From positions 1 to 64,000 of the forward strand of contig CALIOE010000038.1 of NCBI GenBank assembly GCA_938044775.1: DNA of 64,000 nucleotides, in the 5' to 3' direction. The DNA is from an uncultured Rhizobiaceae group bacterium. Lineage in GTDB: Bacteria; Pseudomonadota; Alphaproteobacteria; Rhizobiales; Rhizobiaceae. Within the stretch, counting starts at the first letter, position 1, and every line of letters starts with the position of its first letter. The translations under genes and the position numbers were made by a program. The notes below the pieces were generated by a model. That model was given only the letters and a program-made list of their open reading frames with translations. It was not told where the DNA came from and did no database searches. This document shows, in pieces, positions 26,638-36,562 of this stretch.

Positions 26638-29600
26638 ATGGGTGCAGACAGTTCTGACCAGCGGTCGTCGCCATTTGTTGGTCTTGACCCCTTCACCACG
26701 CAAGATCAGCTCTACTTCTTCGGCCGGCGCGGCGAATCGATTGCTCTGGCCGCAAATTTCCTGGCTTCAAAAATCTGCGTTGCATTCGGCAGGAGCGGCG
26801 TTGGCAAAAGCTCTATCGTTCTTGCCGGGCTGCCCAGGGCTTTTGAAGAGTTCGAAGACGTAAATTTCCTGCCTTTGCGAGACTGGCAGGACAATCCGTA
26901 CCAATATTTTCAGGACAGCCTGAAGGATCTTTGCGTGAAGGCTGCACCCGACGCACTGTCCAAAAAGGAGCTGGAGGAAATTGCTCCGCACATACTGGCG
27001 GCGAAAATAGCGGAGATTACGGGCCATCCTCTGATGATTGTCTGCGACCAGTTTGAGGAGTTTTTCAGGGGGTCTAACCAGCAATCACGAGACATGTTCG
27101 AGGCCGCTCTGTCACGAATTGTCAGCGACACGCGCAGCGATGTTCACGTCAGCCTGGTCATGCGAGACGATGGGCTATTTCACCTGGAAAAGATGCAGAC
27201 GCATATTCCGGAGGTTCTGACAAATACGATCAGTATTCAGGGCTTGTCCCGAACAGACGCGGCAGAGGCCATCCGGGGGCCGGTGGAGCAATTTAACAAA
27301 CTGCACGGCACCAGGTACAAAGTTACGGACGACTTTGTAGAGCGATTGCTCAACCAGGTTTCCGCCAGCAAGATTTCGAGAAACAAGAAAACCGGTTCGC
27401 AGGCCAGTGAGTCCGCGACGATACCGGACGACGAGGAAATCGAAGCCCCATTTCTCCAGCTTTCACTGCAGAAGCTCTGGCAGGTTATGATTGACCGTCA
27501 CTACGATGGTCTGACCGGCGACCTGTTGAAGCGAATGCAGCCGAGCCAGATTGTAGAAGAGCACTTTTCCGCTGTAATCGATCGCTGGAAATCACGGCAC
27601 AACGAACTTGCAATTATCCTGGATCGCATGGTGACAAGCGGCGGCCACAAGATCGCTTACTCGCTGCCTGATTTGGAGCAGTTTATCCGCGAAGAGAAAA
27701 AGAGCGGTCTAGTCACCAGCATGTCATGGCGCCGTACCGATGGTTTCCTCCTTCCCCTGTTGAACGATCTGACAGATGGCGCCCAACGAATATTCCGCCA
27801 GAAATCCAGCAAGCAATACGAGCTGTTCCATGACGTCCTTGCAGGACCGGTGAACCGGTGGCTTATGCAGCGGCGCGAAAGAAACCGAGCGAAGAAGCGA
27901 AACAGAGTGCGCCTGTACAGTTTGTCCGCACTGGTCATGGTGGTCATTTGGACCTTCGCCCAATTTGCAAGAATCCACGAACTGGACCTCGATATCATTG
28001 AAAAGGCCGCGTCGGCAGCAAAGAGCGATCTGCAGGAGGGTCGCTTGCAAAAGGGTTTTGCAAAATCGCTTGCTACTCTGAACCTGTTGAACGAATCTGA
28101 CAGAGATTTCAGCACGGTCGAACACGCAGCAGTTCGTAACGAGCTTACTGTTTCGCTGTCGAAGATCGCTGATCGGCTCGATCGCAGCAGCGTTCTCACC
28201 TATGACAAGAGCGCACAGTGCGAAAAAACTTCAACTGGAGAGCATTTTTCAAGTGGCCCGGGACGGGCGCATGATCGCTGGGTCTACTCTGTCGATTTCA
28301 GCGCCAACTCAAAGTCCCTGATTTCCGGCGCTTCCGCGGGCATAGCGCGGGTCTGGAAGAAAGGAGAGAAGGGCTGGTCATGTGTCTGCGAGCTGAACGA
28401 CCACCGCAAGGACCAGATTGCCAACGGTACCCGAAGTTCGAACATTCGCAGTGTAGCCTTCAACCCGGCACCGGGGAGCGAACATCTGGCTGTCTCCTCA
28501 TCATGGGACCGCACAGCCCGGATCTGGGACACGGTTCAATGCAAACAGGTGCAGATCCTGCGTCAGCCTCAAAGCCCGGCATCACACCCATTCACATTGT
28601 ACGACGCAGCGTTCAGCGCAGACGGCCAACGTGTCGCGACGGGTGCCTACGATGGATCGGTCAAAATCTGGGAACGCAGCGGCACGGGCAAGTCCTACAA
28701 TTTCAAAGCGGATCTTCCCTCAAAACCACAGGATGCCAACAGCAATTCGGTGCGAAACACTTTGCACGGTCATTCCGGGACTGCATTGTCGGTAGCGTTC
28801 CATCCAACAAACAGTGACATCATAGCCACCGGCGGCCGGGATTCGACTGCACGGCTATGGACGATCACAGACAACGGTCTTGATGGTACTGTCGCAGAAC
28901 CCTACGCCGTTCTTTCGAAGCACCAGGCGGAGGTGAAAACGGTGTCCTTTGATATTGAGGGCAATCTGATAACCGCCTCTTTTGATGAGACCGTTCGGAT
29001 CTGGGACACAGCTACCGGTTCGATGATCAAGGGCCCCCTGATCGCTCACACGGGCGATATCTGGGATGCCCAGATTGCTGATATCCAGCTGGCAAACAAT
29101 AACAGTTCGAATGTTCTGGTTACAGGGTCCTGGGACAAAACAGCGAAGATCTGGGACAGTCACTCTTTTCGTCTCCTCAGTGTGCTGGGCGATCAAAATG
29201 ACGCCGTTCGTGACCTTGCTGTTGCACCGGATGGCTCAGCAATCGCGGTCGCGACGAGAGACGGTCAGATCCATATGTGGAACGCGACAGATATTCTTGG
29301 ACTTACGCAATACACACCGACCGATTCCAACCACAATAAAGTTGCCCTCAACCCGGTGGATGATTCTGAATTCGCCGTCGGCGACAATCAGGCAAACCTG
29401 AGAGTCTGGAACCGTGCGGAAAAGTGCGCTCGACTTGCATTCCCGGTCGGCTGGAACGAAGCCGGGAAACCAACTGAGCTTTCCGGCGAGACTTCTGATC
29501 GACGGTCTTGTCGGCTTAGGCCAGTCAATAGGGATAGGGCATGCGTTACACCAGGCAACATTACAGCATTGAAATACAGCCGGGACGGCTCCAAGATTCT

Positions 29601-30606
29601 GTCGGGTTTTCTGTTAGGTCGGCTATCGGTGTTTGACGCCGACAGTGGCGAAGAGATCTGGACCCATATCCCTGCCTATCAATGTGCAAAGGACAGCGAG
29701 GCTCGAGACATTCCGGATGGGCAGGCCAAGTTCAGGGTCAATGGGTTTTTTGAGCTGCCGGGTGGCAACGGTTTCTTAGTGGCGACTGACAAAGGCATCT
29801 GGTCATTTTCTCTTGACGGCAAAGAGATGGTGCCGCTGCCGAGTGACTCTCCTCTTTTGCGCAGTCTAGACGCAGAAACCGGGGCGAATGCCGCGATCCA
29901 ACAGTCTGTGTCGAACGCAGAAATAATGTTTTCCGGAGAAGCGAGTTGGCCTCGTGTGGCCATCAGTCTTTTTGAACCGGATAATTCAAATCCGCTGGGC
30001 ATCGTTGTTTTCGACGGCAGTCTCAAAAGCAGATTTGAAGTCGCTTTACCTTCAGGCTATGTCCGACAACAGCCCAGCAATCTCTCGATATCCAAGGATG
30101 GGAATTATCTGGCTGCGACGTTTGGAGCCGATCTGGTGGTTTGGTTGTACTCTTCAACGGTTGACAATTATCAGGTGGTTCAGGTGCTGCAGGACGTGCA
30201 CCAAAGCGAGATAAAGACGGCTCTCATGCTCAACAACCACGGTCTGGTTGCAACGGCCTCTCTGGACGAAATCATTAAGTTGATCGACACAAATTCCGGA
30301 ACTGTGTTGCGAACTTTCGAACTGCAGCACCAGGAAACAATAGCCGAATTGCAGCTGACGGAAAGCGGCGAAGAACTGTTCAGCGCAGGCGAAGATTTCA
30401 GGGTTGCGGGTCGCAGGGTCATTCTGGACCGCGACCACGCACGCAATGTCATTTGCAAGTATGACAGCGAACTTGAGCTGGCCGAAGATCAAACCGCAGA
30501 ATTGACAGACACCGGCAGCGGTTGGAACCTGCTGCACTATGTGCGCCAGTGGTATGCACCGCTTTTCGACAAATCCAGTTTTTCAAAGCAAGAGTTGTGC
30601 GGTTGA
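26638..30606 (+). CDS. STAND NTPase (nSTAND1-like) with transmembrane helix and WD40 repeats
   Basis: A 1322-residue protein. Residues 11-60 hold the opening FVGLDPFTTQDQLYFFGR and the P-loop GRSGVGKSS (51-59); Walker B is LMIVCDQFEEFF (132-143). The winged-helix/helical part extends to about 415. A hydrophobic segment at about 422-445 (LSALVMVVIWTFAQF), preceded by a basic cluster, looks like a membrane helix. From about 540 to 1220 come WD40 repeats, for example SVAFNP ending WDRTARIWD, AAFSADG ending DGSVKIWE and SFDETVRIWD, with at least seven clear blades and several degenerate ones. STAND ATPases act as switch-like sensors, with the propellers binding a trigger. The overlap-close SIR2 gene suggests a SIR2 effector controlled in trans. 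Confidence 0.9.
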   Translation: MGADSSDQRSSPFVGLDPFTTQDQLYFFGRRGESIALAANFLASKICVAFGRSGVGKSSIVLAGLPRAFEEFEDVNFLPLRDWQDNPYQYFQDSLKDLCVKAAPDALSKKELEEIAPHILAAKIAEITGHPLMIVCDQFEEFFRGSNQQSRDMFEAALSRIVSDTRSDVHVSLVMRDDGLFHLEKMQTHIPEVLTNTISIQGLSRTDAAEAIRGPVEQFNKLHGTRYKVTDDFVERLLNQVSASKISRNKKTGSQASESATIPDDEEIEAPFLQLSLQKLWQVMIDRHYDGLTGDLLKRMQPSQIVEEHFSAVIDRWKSRHNELAIILDRMVTSGGHKIAYSLPDLEQFIREEKKSGLVTSMSWRRTDGFLLPLLNDLTDGAQRIFRQKSSKQYELFHDVLAGPVNRWLMQRRERNRAKKRNRVRLYSLSALVMVVIWTFAQFARIHELDLDIIEKAASAAKSDLQEGRLQKGFAKSLATLNLLNESDRDFSTVEHAAVRNELTVSLSKIADRLDRSSVLTYDKSAQCEKTSTGEHFSSGPGRAHDRWVYSVDFSANSKSLISGASAGIARVWKKGEKGWSCVCELNDHRKDQIANGTRSSNIRSVAFNPAPGSEHLAVSSSWDRTARIWDTVQCKQVQILRQPQSPASHPFTLYDAAFSADGQRVATGAYDGSVKIWERSGTGKSYNFKADLPSKPQDANSNSVRNTLHGHSGTALSVAFHPTNSDIIATGGRDSTARLWTITDNGLDGTVAEPYAVLSKHQAEVKTVSFDIEGNLITASFDETVRIWDTATGSMIKGPLIAHTGDIWDAQIADIQLANNNSSNVLVTGSWDKTAKIWDSHSFRLLSVLGDQNDAVRDLAVAPDGSAIAVATRDGQIHMWNATDILGLTQYTPTDSNHNKVALNPVDDSEFAVGDNQANLRVWNRAEKCARLAFPVGWNEAGKPTELSGETSDRRSCRLRPVNRDRACVTPGNITALKYSRDGSKILSGFLLGRLSVFDADSGEEIWTHIPAYQCAKDSEARDIPDGQAKFRVNGFFELPGGNGFLVATDKGIWSFSLDGKEMVPLPSDSPLLRSLDAETGANAAIQQSVSNAEIMFSGEASWPRVAISLFEPDNSNPLGIVVFDGSLKSRFEVALPSGYVRQQPSNLSISKDGNYLAATFGADLVVWLYSSTVDNYQVVQVLQDVHQSEIKTALMLNNHGLVATASLDEIIKLIDTNSGTVLRTFELQHQETIAELQLTESGEELFSAGEDFRVAGRRVILDRDHARNVICKYDSELELAEDQTAELTDTGSGWNLLHYVRQWYAPLFDKSSFSKQELCG

Positions 30607-30655
30607 TACGTGATCGCACGGACGTCTTTGAGTGCGTCGATACGGTTCCGCCCGC

Positions 30656-31858
30656 TCAGTTTCGCCGACTGCTGAGATCTGGATTCCAGTTCGGTCGCCG
30701 CAGGTCGGCCGGATAACAATGAGCATAATCGACGGGCGGACAAATGACATATTTGCGGTCGAATGGTGTCCAGTCATAGGCCTCGCCTGAGCGAATAATG
30801 TGGGGCCAGTCCGGGTGCGCAAACAACGGCCGGCCAATCGCACAAAGATCGCCTGCACCGCTCGTCACCACTTTTTCAGCATCCGCCCCTTCTGCAATTC
30901 CGCCATTGACGATCATCGGCTTTCCACTTGATCGACCAATGACGCTGGGCATCGGCTCATCGGAATTGGGATCACGGTTGTCGGTCCAGTCAAAGCTCGA
31001 CCAGTGCAGAGCATCGGCAGCACAATCAGCCAGCGCTTTGCCGACTGCCTCTGCATATTCAACACCGCCCGGCCAGGCACCCATGAAGTCGTCAACGCCA
31101 TCCTGGCTCAAACGAAGGGTGATCAACTTGTCGGGCCCTATGGCCTGGCGCACGCGCTCACAAGCAAGCTTCGCAGCCCGAACATTGTTTGCCGCCGATC
31201 CGCCGTAGGCATCTGTTCGAAGATTGGTCGCCGGATGAATAAACTGGTAAAGCAGGTATCCGTTTGCGCCGTGTATCTCGACACCATCGCAACCAGCCTC
31301 GACAGCGCGAACGGCGCCCTCTGCGAAGCCATCGGCAATTTTCTCGATCTCCTGTTCAGTTAAGCCGCGTGCCTTTGGAAATGTCACCTTTGGCCAGTCA
31401 CCATCAATCCCGCGGTCCTGTTTTTCATCATCTGTGTCGGTGTAGAGGACCCATCCATTGCTTTGCCCGCTAGAAGCCGAAACCGGGTCTTCGCCGGCCT
31501 TCAGACAGCGCGGATCGCAGACCCGGCCACCGTGCATAAGTTGCATGATGACGGGCACATTATGAGCATGCACTGCATCGACGACTTTCTTCCACGCGGC
31601 CACATGCCGCCGGTTGGCAATGCCCGGTTGTGACAGATAGGCCTTGCAGTTCAGGTCGTCTGTCTCATACGTGCCCTCGGTAATGATCATGCCAACGCCT
31701 CCCCTCGCCCGCCGGGCGTAGTAAGCCGTCATTTCATCGGTCGGTGTTCCGTCAGCATCTGCGTTCTGTCGGGTCAACGGCGCCATGACGATACGGTTCT
31801 TCAAGTCAAGAGGACCAACTTTGGTAGCGGAAAACGTCTTCGGATAGGCTGCAGACAT
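30656..31858 (-). CDS. Old Yellow Enzyme family NADH:flavin oxidoreductase
   Basis: A 400-residue FMN-binding TIM barrel. Marks in order: NRIVMAPLTRQNADADGTPT near the N-terminus, IMQLMHGGRV, GCDGVEIHGANGYLLYQFIHP, NLRTDAYGGSAANN and GDLCAIGRPLFAHPDWP. These cover FMN contacts and the substrate His-x-x-Asn pair (HGAN). It lacks the 4Fe-4S/flavodoxin extension of 2,4-dienoyl-CoA reductase. Such enzymes reduce activated C=C bonds. It is the last gene of the long operon starting at 44752, 48 bases after the isochorismatase-like gene, and GGAAACACC precedes the ATG. Confidence 0.92.
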   Translation of the reverse strand: MSAAYPKTFSATKVGPLDLKNRIVMAPLTRQNADADGTPTDEMTAYYARRARGGVGMIITEGTYETDDLNCKAYLSQPGIANRRHVAAWKKVVDAVHAHNVPVIMQLMHGGRVCDPRCLKAGEDPVSASSGQSNGWVLYTDTDDEKQDRGIDGDWPKVTFPKARGLTEQEIEKIADGFAEGAVRAVEAGCDGVEIHGANGYLLYQFIHPATNLRTDAYGGSAANNVRAAKLACERVRQAIGPDKLITLRLSQDGVDDFMGAWPGGVEYAEAVGKALADCAADALHWSSFDWTDNRDPNSDEPMPSVIGRSSGKPMIVNGGIAEGADAEKVVTSGAGDLCAIGRPLFAHPDWPHIIRSGEAYDWTPFDRKYVICPPVDYAHCYPADLRRPNWNPDLSSRRN

Positions 31859-31906
31859 GGTGTTTCCTTTCGCGGGGTGGGGCTTATTGCAGGGAGTTGC
31901 CGGCGC

Positions 31907-32617
31907 TCATAACGTCGAATTCCTGCGGCTTACCGTCTCCAGATAGCGCACGCAGTCTTCGGTGGTTTCCACATCGGCAAACTTTGCATCGATATCGAAG
32001 AGGTTCCAGGCAACGGCTCCAGGAACCCGGTCACCAATGGCTTCCTTGACGGCAATGGTGCGGAATCCTTCCGCCAGGCCATCACAAATGGTGGTACGGA
32101 CACAGGCGGTAGCGGTGACGCCGGTTACCAGAATGGTATCAACGCCAGCGGCCCGCAGGTAGCCCGCCAGGGGTGTGCCGGAGAACGAACTTGCTCGTTT
32201 CTTCAACATCACATACTCGCCCTCGAGTGGCTCAATCCGGCTGTCGATTGCCCATAGATGTTCATCTTTGAGGTTGACTGCTTCAACGGGAATCTTGGTG
32301 TGCCAAAGACCCATATCTGTATTGGGATCCTGACGATCAGTATTCTGGTAGGCGGTCGTCACATGAACCACAGGATGTCCATTCTCGCGGCAGGCCCTGA
32401 GCAGCGCCTGCATGGAAGGGATAATGCGGTCATCGACACCCTCGCACGTGAACGGGTTGCCGGGTCTGGTCCAGGCATTGGCCAGATCGACTGAAACCAG
32501 CGCCGGTTTTTTGCCGAAGCCAATGCGCCTTTGAAAACCGCGCTCCTTGTAAATTCGGGTGCTTTCATCGAATGCTTTTTGTAGCACTGCATCAAGGTCT
32601 TCGGTCTGAGTCGACAT
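31907..32617 (-). CDS. Isochorismatase-family amidohydrolase, N-carbamoylsarcosine amidase-like
   Basis: A 236-residue cysteine hydrolase. The triad is visible: Asp44 in VSVDLANAWT, Lys139 in VMLKKRASSF and Cys172 in GVTATACVRTT. The spacing is close to that of Arthrobacter N-carbamoylsarcosine amidase (Asp51, Lys144, Cys177), and the RASSFSGTPL stretch also fits that subgroup. That enzyme cleaves N-carbamoylsarcosine, the product of ATP-dependent N-methylhydantoinase. It sits right after a HyuA/HyuB pair, which makes this two-step route attractive. AAAGGAG precedes the ATG. Confidence 0.88.
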   Translation of the reverse strand: MSTQTEDLDAVLQKAFDESTRIYKERGFQRRIGFGKKPALVSVDLANAWTRPGNPFTCEGVDDRIIPSMQALLRACRENGHPVVHVTTAYQNTDRQDPNTDMGLWHTKIPVEAVNLKDEHLWAIDSRIEPLEGEYVMLKKRASSFSGTPLAGYLRAAGVDTILVTGVTATACVRTTICDGLAEGFRTIAVKEAIGDRVPGAVAWNLFDIDAKFADVETTEDCVRYLETVSRRNSTL

Positions 32618-32668
32618 CGGAAATCTCCTTTCCGTTGGTCTGCTGCGTTAAGGTCCGGGCCAGCATCC

Positions 32669-34435
32669 TCACTGCATCGTTGTACGCAAATTCTCTGTAG
32701 CGCTGGCATCAAGCGCCCAGCCGTAACCATCATCGACCTCCTTCAGCACCACGCCATAAGCTTCCTTTGCATGATCGACGTCGAAAAAGCCGTCCAGAAC
32801 ATCGTCGAGCACTTTGTGCGGGTCGCGCTCGAGAGGATCCCCATATCCGCCACCCGACGGCGAGAAGTAGGAGATGACGTCTCCCTCCTCGGTGCGCAGG
32901 CCGGAGAACTTGGAGTATTCCTGCCGCGTTTCGCCGGTCTTGGTGTTATGAACCTCCAGCTTTCCGACGGCGCCTTCCTTGCCTCCGAAAATGCCCCATG
33001 GCGGATCCAGATGGCGATCACTTTCATGGGTCATGAAGCCGGGTGTCAGATAGCGTTGCGACTTCACAACGCCTGAGCCGCCGCGAAACTTGCCGGCGCC
33101 TGGAGGCACATCGTCGCGGACCTCATAGCGGTCACATATCAGCGGCAGATGCATGCCGAGGTCTTCAAGCGGGTTGTTACGCGTGTTGCGCATAAGTTCT
33201 TCAACCGTGTCGGGCCCATCAGACATCGGACGCCCGCCCATGGCCGCTTCATTAACTTCCAGGAACACCCAGTAGTCCCCGCTTGGGCGAACACCTGAAT
33301 AGGCAGCAAAGCTCAGCGTCGCCGCATTGCCCGCTGTGCATCGGTCCGGCAACACCGGAGCCAACGCCTTGATCACAAGGTCGGCCATGCGCTGGATCTG
33401 GCAGAAGCGCGCTTCAGCAGCGGCCGGTGCGATGGGATTGAAAATACAACCCTCCGGCGCGGTGACCTTGATGGGTCGGAACGAGCCTTCATTGGCGGGA
33501 ATATCGTCGGTCGATGTGTACGTATCCAGAAGCAGCGCTCGGAACACGAAGAACGCCGCCACCTTGGTGGAGCCATCGAACGGAACGTTGAAAGCGGTCG
33601 GAACCTGTGGCGATGAGCCGGTGACGTCTACTTCAACCCCATCTCCCTCAACCCGCACGCAAACCTTGATCGGTAGCGTGGTTTCTCGGTTGCGACCATC
33701 ATCATCGAGAAAACCTTCGGCGAAATACTCGCCGTCCGGTATCTTTGCGATTTCTGCTCGCATGCGTTTTTCGGTGTAGTCCATCAGCTGTTTCGTCGCC
33801 TGGATTACAATGTCTTTCTGGTAGAGCTCCAGCAGTTCTTTGAAGCGTTTCACGCCAAGTTCGGCAGACGCTATCTGGGCTTCGAGATCGCCCATGACCA
33901 GCCCGGGAACCCGGGTATTGTCGCGGATGTACTTCCACATGTCCTCATTGCGGGCACCCTCGTTGTAGAGTTTTACACCATCGAGCAGCATTCCTTCCGC
34001 CCACATGTCGGGCACGTCGATGATCAGGCCGGGAGTCGCGGCACCAATGTCCACGTGGTGCGCTGTATTGGCCGAAAAACCGACCAGTTCCCCCTCGTGA
34101 AAAACCGGCATGACAATGGCAATATCGGGCGAGTGGCTGGCTCCTTTGTAGGGATGGTTGTGAATAACACAGTCACCATCTTTCCATGCATCCAGAGGAA
34201 CAGATTGCTCAATTCCGCGCAGATAGCCCGGCAGCGAGCCAATATGCATGGGCGTGGAATCTGATTCACAAAGGGTGTTGTAATCCTTGTCGAACAGGCC
34301 CGCACCAAGATCCTGGCTTTCGCGAATGATTGATGAATAGGACATGCGGTACAGCACGTTGCCCATCTGCTCTGCAATCGAATGCAGTGCTCCACCGACG
34401 ACCTGAAGGGTGATTGGATCGAGTTCTTTTGTCAT
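32669..34435 (-). CDS. hyuB: Hydantoinase B/oxoprolinase family protein (HyuB, set 1)
   Basis: A 588-residue HyuB subunit. It starts DPITLQVVGGALHSIAEQMG and shows HIGSLPGYLRGIEQ, HNHPYKGASHSPDIAIVMPV, FSANTAHHVDIG and the Gly-rich end FSPSGGGYGDPLERDP typical of the family. HyuB works with HyuA to open hydantoin or 5-oxoproline rings at the cost of ATP. It follows HyuA with 11 bases between; AAGGAGAG precedes the ATG. In the N-methylhydantoinase of other bacteria the product passes to an N-carbamoyl amidase, as placed here downstream. Confidence 0.94.
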   Translation of the reverse strand: MTKELDPITLQVVGGALHSIAEQMGNVLYRMSYSSIIRESQDLGAGLFDKDYNTLCESDSTPMHIGSLPGYLRGIEQSVPLDAWKDGDCVIHNHPYKGASHSPDIAIVMPVFHEGELVGFSANTAHHVDIGAATPGLIIDVPDMWAEGMLLDGVKLYNEGARNEDMWKYIRDNTRVPGLVMGDLEAQIASAELGVKRFKELLELYQKDIVIQATKQLMDYTEKRMRAEIAKIPDGEYFAEGFLDDDGRNRETTLPIKVCVRVEGDGVEVDVTGSSPQVPTAFNVPFDGSTKVAAFFVFRALLLDTYTSTDDIPANEGSFRPIKVTAPEGCIFNPIAPAAAEARFCQIQRMADLVIKALAPVLPDRCTAGNAATLSFAAYSGVRPSGDYWVFLEVNEAAMGGRPMSDGPDTVEELMRNTRNNPLEDLGMHLPLICDRYEVRDDVPPGAGKFRGGSGVVKSQRYLTPGFMTHESDRHLDPPWGIFGGKEGAVGKLEVHNTKTGETRQEYSKFSGLRTEEGDVISYFSPSGGGYGDPLERDPHKVLDDVLDGFFDVDHAKEAYGVVLKEVDDGYGWALDASATENLRTTMQ

Positions 34436-34446
34436 GTTTCTCTCCT

Positions 34447-36540
34447 TCAGCTTTTCGCTATACGGATATCGCCGTGTCCAAGGACAGTGGCTTTGTGTCC
34501 GGGTGGTACAAGGGTCGTGGAGTTGTGCTGAGTGATCATTGCCGGACCGGTAATCACGTCGTCGGCTTTCAGCTTCATCCGGTCATATCGCGGGGTATCG
34601 GCTGCTCCTACGTCGTCAAATACAGTGGCACGAGAGTAGAGCAACGCAGCCGATGGATTGGTTTCACCACCCTTCGGCAAGTCTTTCAGCCGCAGCGTAT
34701 CCACCGCAGCACTGGCAATCACACGCAGCGTCACTGCTTCGGTCACCTGGTCTTTGAACGCGTGCCCATATTGCTGCTTGTGGACATCGAAAAAGCTGTC
34801 GATGACCTCCTGAACATTACTTTTCGACAGCTTCGCGTCAGGCACGTCGGCACGAAGTTCAAATCCCTGACCGGCGTAACGGCACTCCATGACCTTTCGG
34901 AACCGACGATCCTTAGCATCAATTCCGTCGGCCTCGAGCTGCGCTTCCGCTTCGGCGCGCAGTTCATCAGCAACCTTGTTGAGATGCTGGAAAGTATTGT
35001 CGTCGGCGTCATTCAACGTCGCCACAACTGAACGGGTGTATTCGTACTGAAGGTCGGAGACCAGAAGCCCCATAGCCGCTGTAATGCCGGGCTGCAGGGG
35101 TGAAATAACATCCTTGGCAGAAATCATCTCTCCAAGTGCAACGGAATGGAGTGGGCCGGCACCACCAAAACCCATGAGCGTGAACCCCCGGGGGTCAACG
35201 CCTTTGGCGACTGAGTTGGCATTGATCGCCAGCGCCATATTGTTGTTGATGATTCTGATAATGCCCAAAGCAGCCTCTTCCACATCGAGGCCTAGGGGCT
35301 TTGCGATATGCGTTTCGATCGCCTTTCGCGCCAGTTTTGCGTCGATCGAAAGATCGCCGCCAAGAAATTGTTCCTCGTCCAGACGGCCCAGGACAACCTG
35401 CGCATCGGTTACCGTTGGCTCCGTTCCTCCGTTGCCATAGCAGGCCGGACCGGGTGTCGCTCCCGCTGATCTTGGCCCGACACGAAACGCGCCCCCGGCA
35501 TCCACATAAGCGATTGATCCGCCACCAGCTCCGATGGCGTCGATGTCAATCATCGGCACAAGGACCGGCAGACTGGCGACTTCCGTATCGCGAGGGTTTT
35601 TGACCCTGAGCTCGCCATTTTGAATGACCGAGATGTCGGCCGAAGTGCCACCGATATCGATGGTGATGACGTTGCTCGTATCACAGTGTTCACCGGTCCA
35701 GCGTCCACCGATGACTCCTCCAGCTGGTCCGGACAACAGCAAACCGATCGGTCGCTCTGAAGTGTTAGCGATGGTTGAAATACCACCATTGGACTGCATG
35801 ATCCGCACAACGGCGTTGACGTCGTTATCGAGCAATCGTTTCTCGAGATTACGAAGATAGAGAGCTGTCTTGGGGCCTATATAGGCGTTCATTGCCGTTG
35901 AGCTGAAACGCTCATACTCACGTATGACATTTACAACTTCTGAAGAGGCACACACAAACGCGTCCGGCATAACCTCCTGGACGATTTCCTTGGCTCGCTG
36001 CTCGTGGGCATCATTGAGGAACGAAAACAGAAAACCAATGATGACGGCATCAAGGCCACGTTTTTTGAACAGCTCGGCTGCCTGACGCACTTCATCTTCA
36101 TCAAGCGGCACTTCAATTGTGCCTTCCGGCGGCATGAGTCGTTCGGTGATAGAGAGGCGGTTGCGACGCTTAACCAGCGGCTTGGACTGCCATGGCACGT
36201 CAAACTGGAGGCTGAAATTGTGGGGCCGCTTATGGCGGGCCATATGCAGAATGTCGCGAAAGCCCTTTGTGGTGAGCATGCCCACTTCGGCACCTTTGCG
36301 CTCGATGACCATATTGGTTGCAACCGTGGTGCCGTGAAACAGCACGTCGATATCATCCGGCTTCACGCCGGCCTGCTCGCAAACCTGCAGCACCCCCTTG
36401 ACCACGCCCTCAGACTGATCATGCGGCGTGCTTGGAACCTTGGTCACGACCACATCCTGGTCGCTCCCCTTCCCGGCTTTGGTTTGCTCCAGCACGATGT
36501 CAGTAAACGTGCCTCCGACGTCAACTCCAACTCGTATCAT
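34447..36540 (-). CDS. hyuA: Hydantoinase/oxoprolinase family protein (HyuA, set 1)
   Basis: A 697-residue HyuA subunit. The actin-fold phosphate loop GVDVGGTFTDIVLEQ opens the protein; FHGTTVATNMVIERKGAEVG and SGPAGGVIGG follow, then IDIGGTSADISVIQNG. These are the ATP-binding motifs of the ASKHA fold. The C-terminal domain has MECRYAGQGFELRADVPD. With HyuB it should form an ATP-dependent cyclic-amidase. It lies between the amidase and HyuB genes in the 44.75-30.66 kb operon, with GAGAGGAG near the start. Confidence 0.95.
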   Translation of the reverse strand: MIRVGVDVGGTFTDIVLEQTKAGKGSDQDVVVTKVPSTPHDQSEGVVKGVLQVCEQAGVKPDDIDVLFHGTTVATNMVIERKGAEVGMLTTKGFRDILHMARHKRPHNFSLQFDVPWQSKPLVKRRNRLSITERLMPPEGTIEVPLDEDEVRQAAELFKKRGLDAVIIGFLFSFLNDAHEQRAKEIVQEVMPDAFVCASSEVVNVIREYERFSSTAMNAYIGPKTALYLRNLEKRLLDNDVNAVVRIMQSNGGISTIANTSERPIGLLLSGPAGGVIGGRWTGEHCDTSNVITIDIGGTSADISVIQNGELRVKNPRDTEVASLPVLVPMIDIDAIGAGGGSIAYVDAGGAFRVGPRSAGATPGPACYGNGGTEPTVTDAQVVLGRLDEEQFLGGDLSIDAKLARKAIETHIAKPLGLDVEEAALGIIRIINNNMALAINANSVAKGVDPRGFTLMGFGGAGPLHSVALGEMISAKDVISPLQPGITAAMGLLVSDLQYEYTRSVVATLNDADDNTFQHLNKVADELRAEAEAQLEADGIDAKDRRFRKVMECRYAGQGFELRADVPDAKLSKSNVQEVIDSFFDVHKQQYGHAFKDQVTEAVTLRVIASAAVDTLRLKDLPKGGETNPSAALLYSRATVFDDVGAADTPRYDRMKLKADDVITGPAMITQHNSTTLVPPGHKATVLGHGDIRIAKS

Positions 36541-36562
36541 CGAAAACTCCTCTCATACTCAT

